Part shown: positions 33,734 to 35,997 of the stretch, in pieces
Layout of the letters: every line of letters begins with the position of its first letter
Position numbering within the stretch: position 1 is the stretch's first letter
Assembly (NCBI RefSeq): GCF_003574035.1
Contig: NZ_QWKY01000032.1
Coordinates: 1-35,997 of the forward strand
Origin: Meiothermus hypogaeus
Lineage (GTDB): Bacteria > Deinococcota > Deinococci > Deinococcales > Thermaceae
Reading direction: 5' to 3'
DNA length: 35,997 nt
Notes under the pieces: generated by a model
What the model saw: the letters and a program-made list of their open reading frames with translations, nothing else
Told to the model about the DNA's origin: nothing
Database searches by the model: none
Made by a program: the position numbers and the translations under genes

Positions 33734-34107
33734 ATGGTGGTGTTGCACGCGCTCATCTGGCGGCTGCTGCACGACCCTACACGCCGTCATGCGTATGTGA
33801 CCTACGCCGCCCAGTTCGCCCGCGACCAGATGTACTGGGCGGCCTTGCTGGCGCACCAGGTGGAGCTCACGCCCAAGAGTGAGTCTCTGGAGCGCTGGTA
33901 CACGGGGCAGGGGGGCGGGGTGGTGGCTACCGCTATCGGCGGGCCCTCACCGGCTACGCCGTGGGCGGGGTGCTGGTGGTGGACGACTACGTGAAAAACT
34001 GTCAGGAGGCGGAATCGACAACGTGCCGCGAGCGCACCTGGGCCTGGTTCGCGTGAACCGACCTGACCCGCGTTCACCCCGGCTCGTCGCGCTTCGACCA
34101 CCGCCGC
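33734..34107 (+). pseudogene. Broken upstream part of a MuF/SPP1 gp7-like phage head protein
   Basis: Coding-like sequence that changes frame. One frame carries MVVLHALIWRLLHDPTRR and continues through ARDQMYWAALLAHQVEL to ERWYTGQGG. At a G-rich run (33911-33920) the sense moves to another frame, with YRYRRALTGYAVGGVLVVDD. That frame then meets an in-frame TGA (about 34054) between RTWAWFA and TDLTRVHPGSSRFDHRRM. The latter joins directly to the head-protein C-terminal motif of the next feature. One frameshift and one stop therefore interrupt what was probably a single gene. The assignment rests on the C-terminal motif; the N-terminal part is not recognised. Confidence 0.5.
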
Positions 34108-34836
34108 ATGGACGGGGCGACGGTGCCCATCGGGGAGCCCTTCCTCACTCCGGCAGGCTCGAGGCTGCGTTATCCCGGTGACCGCAGCCTGGGGGCTCCG
34201 GCGGGGGAGGTGGTGAACTGCCGGTGTACGGTGGTGAGGATGGTGCTCGTGGGTACGCTGAAGGGCGTGGAACAGGAGCAAATTCAAATTGGCGTGCACG
34301 TTCTCGCCTCCAGCAGCGTGTTGTCACGTAGCAAGACCAAACAGGTATTCCGCGCCATCAACACCGCAGGGCTGGAAGGGTTTTTGCGAGAACACCCTCT
34401 GGCTCGGTTGGATGTGGTAAGGGTCCAGGTAGTAGGGGGCCGCCAAATTAACGGGGAGTATGACGAGCAGACGCAGGAGTTGTGGATCAATGCGCGCAGG
34501 AGCGAACGGACCTTTGCCCAGCCGTTCAAATTGGGGGCAACTCCCACCGTATCCGCTTTGGCCCCTACCCTTTTAGCGGCCATCCAACGCAGCTTGATCC
34601 ATGAACTAGCACACCACGTGTTCAGCCGAAAAATCTTCGCCACCCCACTTGAAGGCGCTGTTATAGAAGCTGCTAAACTGGGCACACCGCTCACGTTCCG
34701 CGCCTCGGTGGGCACCAAGGAGTATTTCGCGGAGTGTTTCGCGGCATATACCTACGAACGTGACCTGCTCCAAAGGCATGACCCTGTTGGCTATGCTATG
34801 ATCAGAAAGGTACGAGAGGAGTTGGGTTTACCATGA
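34108..34836 (+). CDS. Phage head-protein (MuF-like) tail fused to an HExxH metallopeptidase-like domain
   Basis: 242 residues as an open frame. Residues 1-47 (RMDGATVPIGEPFLTPAGSRL, then PAGEVVNCRCTVV) are the conserved end of SPP1 gp7/Mu F head-morphogenesis proteins. After a short linker, residues ~95-242 form a different domain with a zinc-protease motif LIHELAHHVF and, about 45 residues on, TKEYFAECFAAYTYERD, where the glutamate could be the third ligand. Such C-terminal effector-like domains are known on MuF proteins of temperate phages. The original gene probably started upstream and is now broken. It is not known whether this fragment is expressed. Its stop overlaps the next gene (ATGA). 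Confidence 0.6.
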   Translation: MDGATVPIGEPFLTPAGSRLRYPGDRSLGAPAGEVVNCRCTVVRMVLVGTLKGVEQEQIQIGVHVLASSSVLSRSKTKQVFRAINTAGLEGFLREHPLARLDVVRVQVVGGRQINGEYDEQTQELWINARRSERTFAQPFKLGATPTVSALAPTLLAAIQRSLIHELAHHVFSRKIFATPLEGAVIEAAKLGTPLTFRASVGTKEYFAECFAAYTYERDLLQRHDPVGYAMIRKVREELGLP

Positions 34837-35087
34837 CCCTTGCCCATAACCGCCCACGCCCCCAAAAGGCCGACTTCGAGCGGCTCAAAAAGCTTTACCT
34901 TGAGGTAGAGGAGCTTCGTGCTGCGGGCAGGTGGGACCGGGCGGCGTTTGACCGGTTGTGGCCTCAATTCCTGGAGGCGGTGGGGGACGAGGGGGACGAG
35001 CTCGAGCCCCTGCTGGTGCATTCGCCCCGTGAGTGGTACGGCGAGTACGTTCGGGTCGAACGGGGTCCCGAACTCGAGCGCCTGTAA
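34833..35087 (+). CDS. Small phage-type protein of unknown function, paralogue 1
   Basis: 84 residues, acidic and helical, with the core DFERLKKLYLEVEELRAAGRW. It shares the pattern (aromatic-x-R, K/R-x-L, EVE-x-L, GRW) with the protein encoded at 35688-35897, so the two are paralogues. ATGA overlap with the upstream gene suggests co-translation. Small genes after head proteins are often head-tail connectors, or immunity genes when the head protein carries a toxin domain; neither can be shown here. Confidence 0.6.
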   Translation: MTLAHNRPRPQKADFERLKKLYLEVEELRAAGRWDRAAFDRLWPQFLEAVGDEGDELEPLLVHSPREWYGEYVRVERGPELERL

Positions 35088-35108
35088 GCGCCTTAACCCA
35101 AGACCGCC

Positions 35109-35283
35109 ATGTCGGAGAGCTTCGAGGAATGGAAAGTCGCTGCGCCCCAGGAGCATTACCAATACCTGGTGCGACTGGGCTTTTCCGAGGCCGAGGCCGG
35201 GGCCATTAGATGACGACTTTGAGCCGATTGCTCAGGCGCTCGAGCGTATTTTTGAGGAGCGAGGATGGCTAAGACGCAAGTAA
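35109..35283 (+). pseudogene. Frameshifted small phage-type gene
   Basis: The first part reads MSESFEEWKVAAPQEHYQY and goes on to LVRLGFSEAEAGAIR, then stops at 35211-35213. The neighbouring frame continues with DDDFEPIAQALERIFEERGW and ends at 35283, overlapping the next gene's start by the usual phage-style few codons. A one-base indel near 35200 would restore a ~59-residue acidic protein. The intact first part alone would be 34 residues. Confidence 0.5.
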
Positions 35284-35477
35284 AGGCCACTTGGGACCCG
35301 AAGCGGGTCTTCGACGCCGCTGACCCCGATCTCACCGAGGAAGAAGCCGTTGCGGTTTTGGTGGAGGTGTTCGGTTACTCCGAAGGGGCAGCTTGGCAGG
35401 AAGTAAGTCGGGCTCGGGGCGGGAAGACCAAGCCTGAGCTGGCATCGCCTAAAAAACGTATCGCCCGGATGATTTAA
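35265..35477 (+). CDS. Small phage-type protein of unknown function
   Basis: 70 residues: a basic start (MAKTQVKATWDPKRVF), an acidic helical middle (DLTEEEAVAVLVEVFGYSEGAAW) and a basic end. A GAGGAGCGAGG ribosome site lies inside the end of the preceding broken gene. The GYSEGAA piece faintly resembles GFSEAEAG in that gene. No family recognised. Confidence 0.55.
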   Translation: MAKTQVKATWDPKRVFDAADPDLTEEEAVAVLVEVFGYSEGAAWQEVSRARGGKTKPELASPKKRIARMI

Positions 35478-35492
35478 TGGGCTGAGGTTGGG

Positions 35493-35669
35493 ATGGTTGA
35501 GGTCCCTAAGCTAGATCTTTCTGCGTTTGAATTTGAAGACGGAGTGGATTACCTCGTCGAAGAACTCGAGGTGCCGGAAAGCGTGGCCCGTCAGATGATG
35601 GCTGCCGCCAAAGGTGAACTCGAGTCGTTTGCCCAAACGCACAGTTTGATGAGCAGGCCCACAAAATGA
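35493..35669 (+). CDS. Small acidic protein of unknown function
   Basis: 58 residues starting at the ATG of 35493, with weak AGG upstream. Sequence character: MVEVPKLDLSAFEFEDGVDY, then an acidic helix LVEELEVPESVARQMMAAAK. It lies 15 bases after the previous gene and 18 before the next, in a tight same-strand run. Host-like codon use. It may be an antitoxin-like or structural phage protein; nothing specific can be said. Confidence 0.5.
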   Translation: MVEVPKLDLSAFEFEDGVDYLVEELEVPESVARQMMAAAKGELESFAQTHSLMSRPTK

Positions 35670-35687
35670 TGGGTGTGAGGGACTGAC

Positions 35688-35897
35688 ATGGCTGCTACGC
35701 TAACAAAAATCGATTGGGTTCGGATGCGCCAGCTTGCCGCAGAGGTCGAGCAGTTAAAGACCTTGGGTAGATGGACGCTAGCCGAGTACCGTCGGATCAA
35801 CCGTGAGGCTGTGGCCGCAGGTGGCGACGCTCCCGGTGCTCGTGACTGGCTGCTGCAAGAAGCTGACCCTGGGTGTGTCCTGGATTTAGGCAACTAG
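35688..35897 (+). CDS. Small phage-type protein of unknown function, paralogue 2
   Basis: 69 residues. The core DWVRMRQLAAEVEQLKTLGRW aligns with the 34833-35087 product (D-aromatic, R, L, EVE/Q, L, GRW, then a second helix and GD), so it is a diverged duplicate with a shorter C-terminus. No clear ribosome site beyond GAGGG. The last 100 bases of the window carry a CGCCG/CGGCG hairpin (35914-35930) and no supported gene. Confidence 0.55.
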   Translation: MAATLTKIDWVRMRQLAAEVEQLKTLGRWTLAEYRRINREAVAAGGDAPGARDWLLQEADPGCVLDLGN

Positions 35898-35997
35898 GCT
35901 GCAGTAGGGAAAGCGCCGTGTCGGACGGCGTGGAAAGGTGTGACGGGGCTGTAGGAGAAGAACCGCGAACGGACCAGGGCCTTAGCGCTCGCTCCGG

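Overview
The window looks like chromosomal DNA of a Meiothermus/Thermus-type bacterium (Deinococcus-Thermus). The evidence is high GC, gene products that read like T. thermophilus orthologues (HpaB active-site residues at the same numbering, a MetRS whose lost zinc positions line up with the T. thermophilus ligands, AroH, L31, RsmC), several probable leaderless genes, and a strong excess of the palindrome CTCGAG. The genus is inferred from recognition, not from a database search.

Layout: (1) 62-2911, minus strand: a PaaH-like 3-hydroxyacyl-CoA dehydrogenase and an ABC-transporter solute-binding protein, behind a TTGACA/TAGACT promoter and a TetR/PaaR-like operator. (2) 3038-9336, minus: a 4-hydroxyphenylacetate/homoprotocatechuate catabolic operon (DapA-like lyase, hpaG, hpaE, hpaB, hpaC, hpaD), with the MarR-type regulator hpaR divergent at 9460 and a palindromic operator between. 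HpaB/HpaC hydroxylate 4-HPA, HpaD opens the ring, HpaE oxidises the semialdehyde, HpaG acts on the diacid, and the DapA-like protein may do the final aldol cleavage. (3) 9941-13318: a GNAT acetyltransferase and an ABC-F ATPase between two copies of a bipartite hairpin repeat. (4) 13318-19038, minus: sufE, a small unknown, a lipoprotein, and tsaB-rsmC-sigA. The primary sigma factor has an extra ~460-residue N-terminus, basic then acidic. (5) 19312-26657: housekeeping genes (proC, an exported protein, an adenosine-specific kinase, a heme N-demethylase-like protein, bcp, rpiA, metG, aroH, rpmE). metG has a leader with an intrinsic terminator. Both MetRS and L31 have lost zinc-ligand cysteines.

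(6) 26719-30908: a TPR protein with a C-terminal winged helix, an upstream 58-codon gene for a small signal-peptide-bearing protein not previously delimited by length-based gene calling, then the leader and a 29-repeat CRISPR array. No cas gene is present in the window. (7) 30978-33269: hypF, without other hyp genes. (8) 33458-35997: tRNA-Leu(UAA) followed directly by decayed phage-like DNA: a broken MuF/SPP1 gp7-type head-protein remnant joined to an HExxH metallopeptidase-like domain, then a train of small overlapping genes, two of them paralogous and one frameshifted.

The best candidates for something undescribed are the TPR-winged-helix regulator plus secreted-peptide pair beside the CRISPR leader, the bipartite repeat family at convergent gene ends, the histone-H1-like sigma-factor extension, the MuF-metallopeptidase remnant, and the genome-wide CTCGAG excess.
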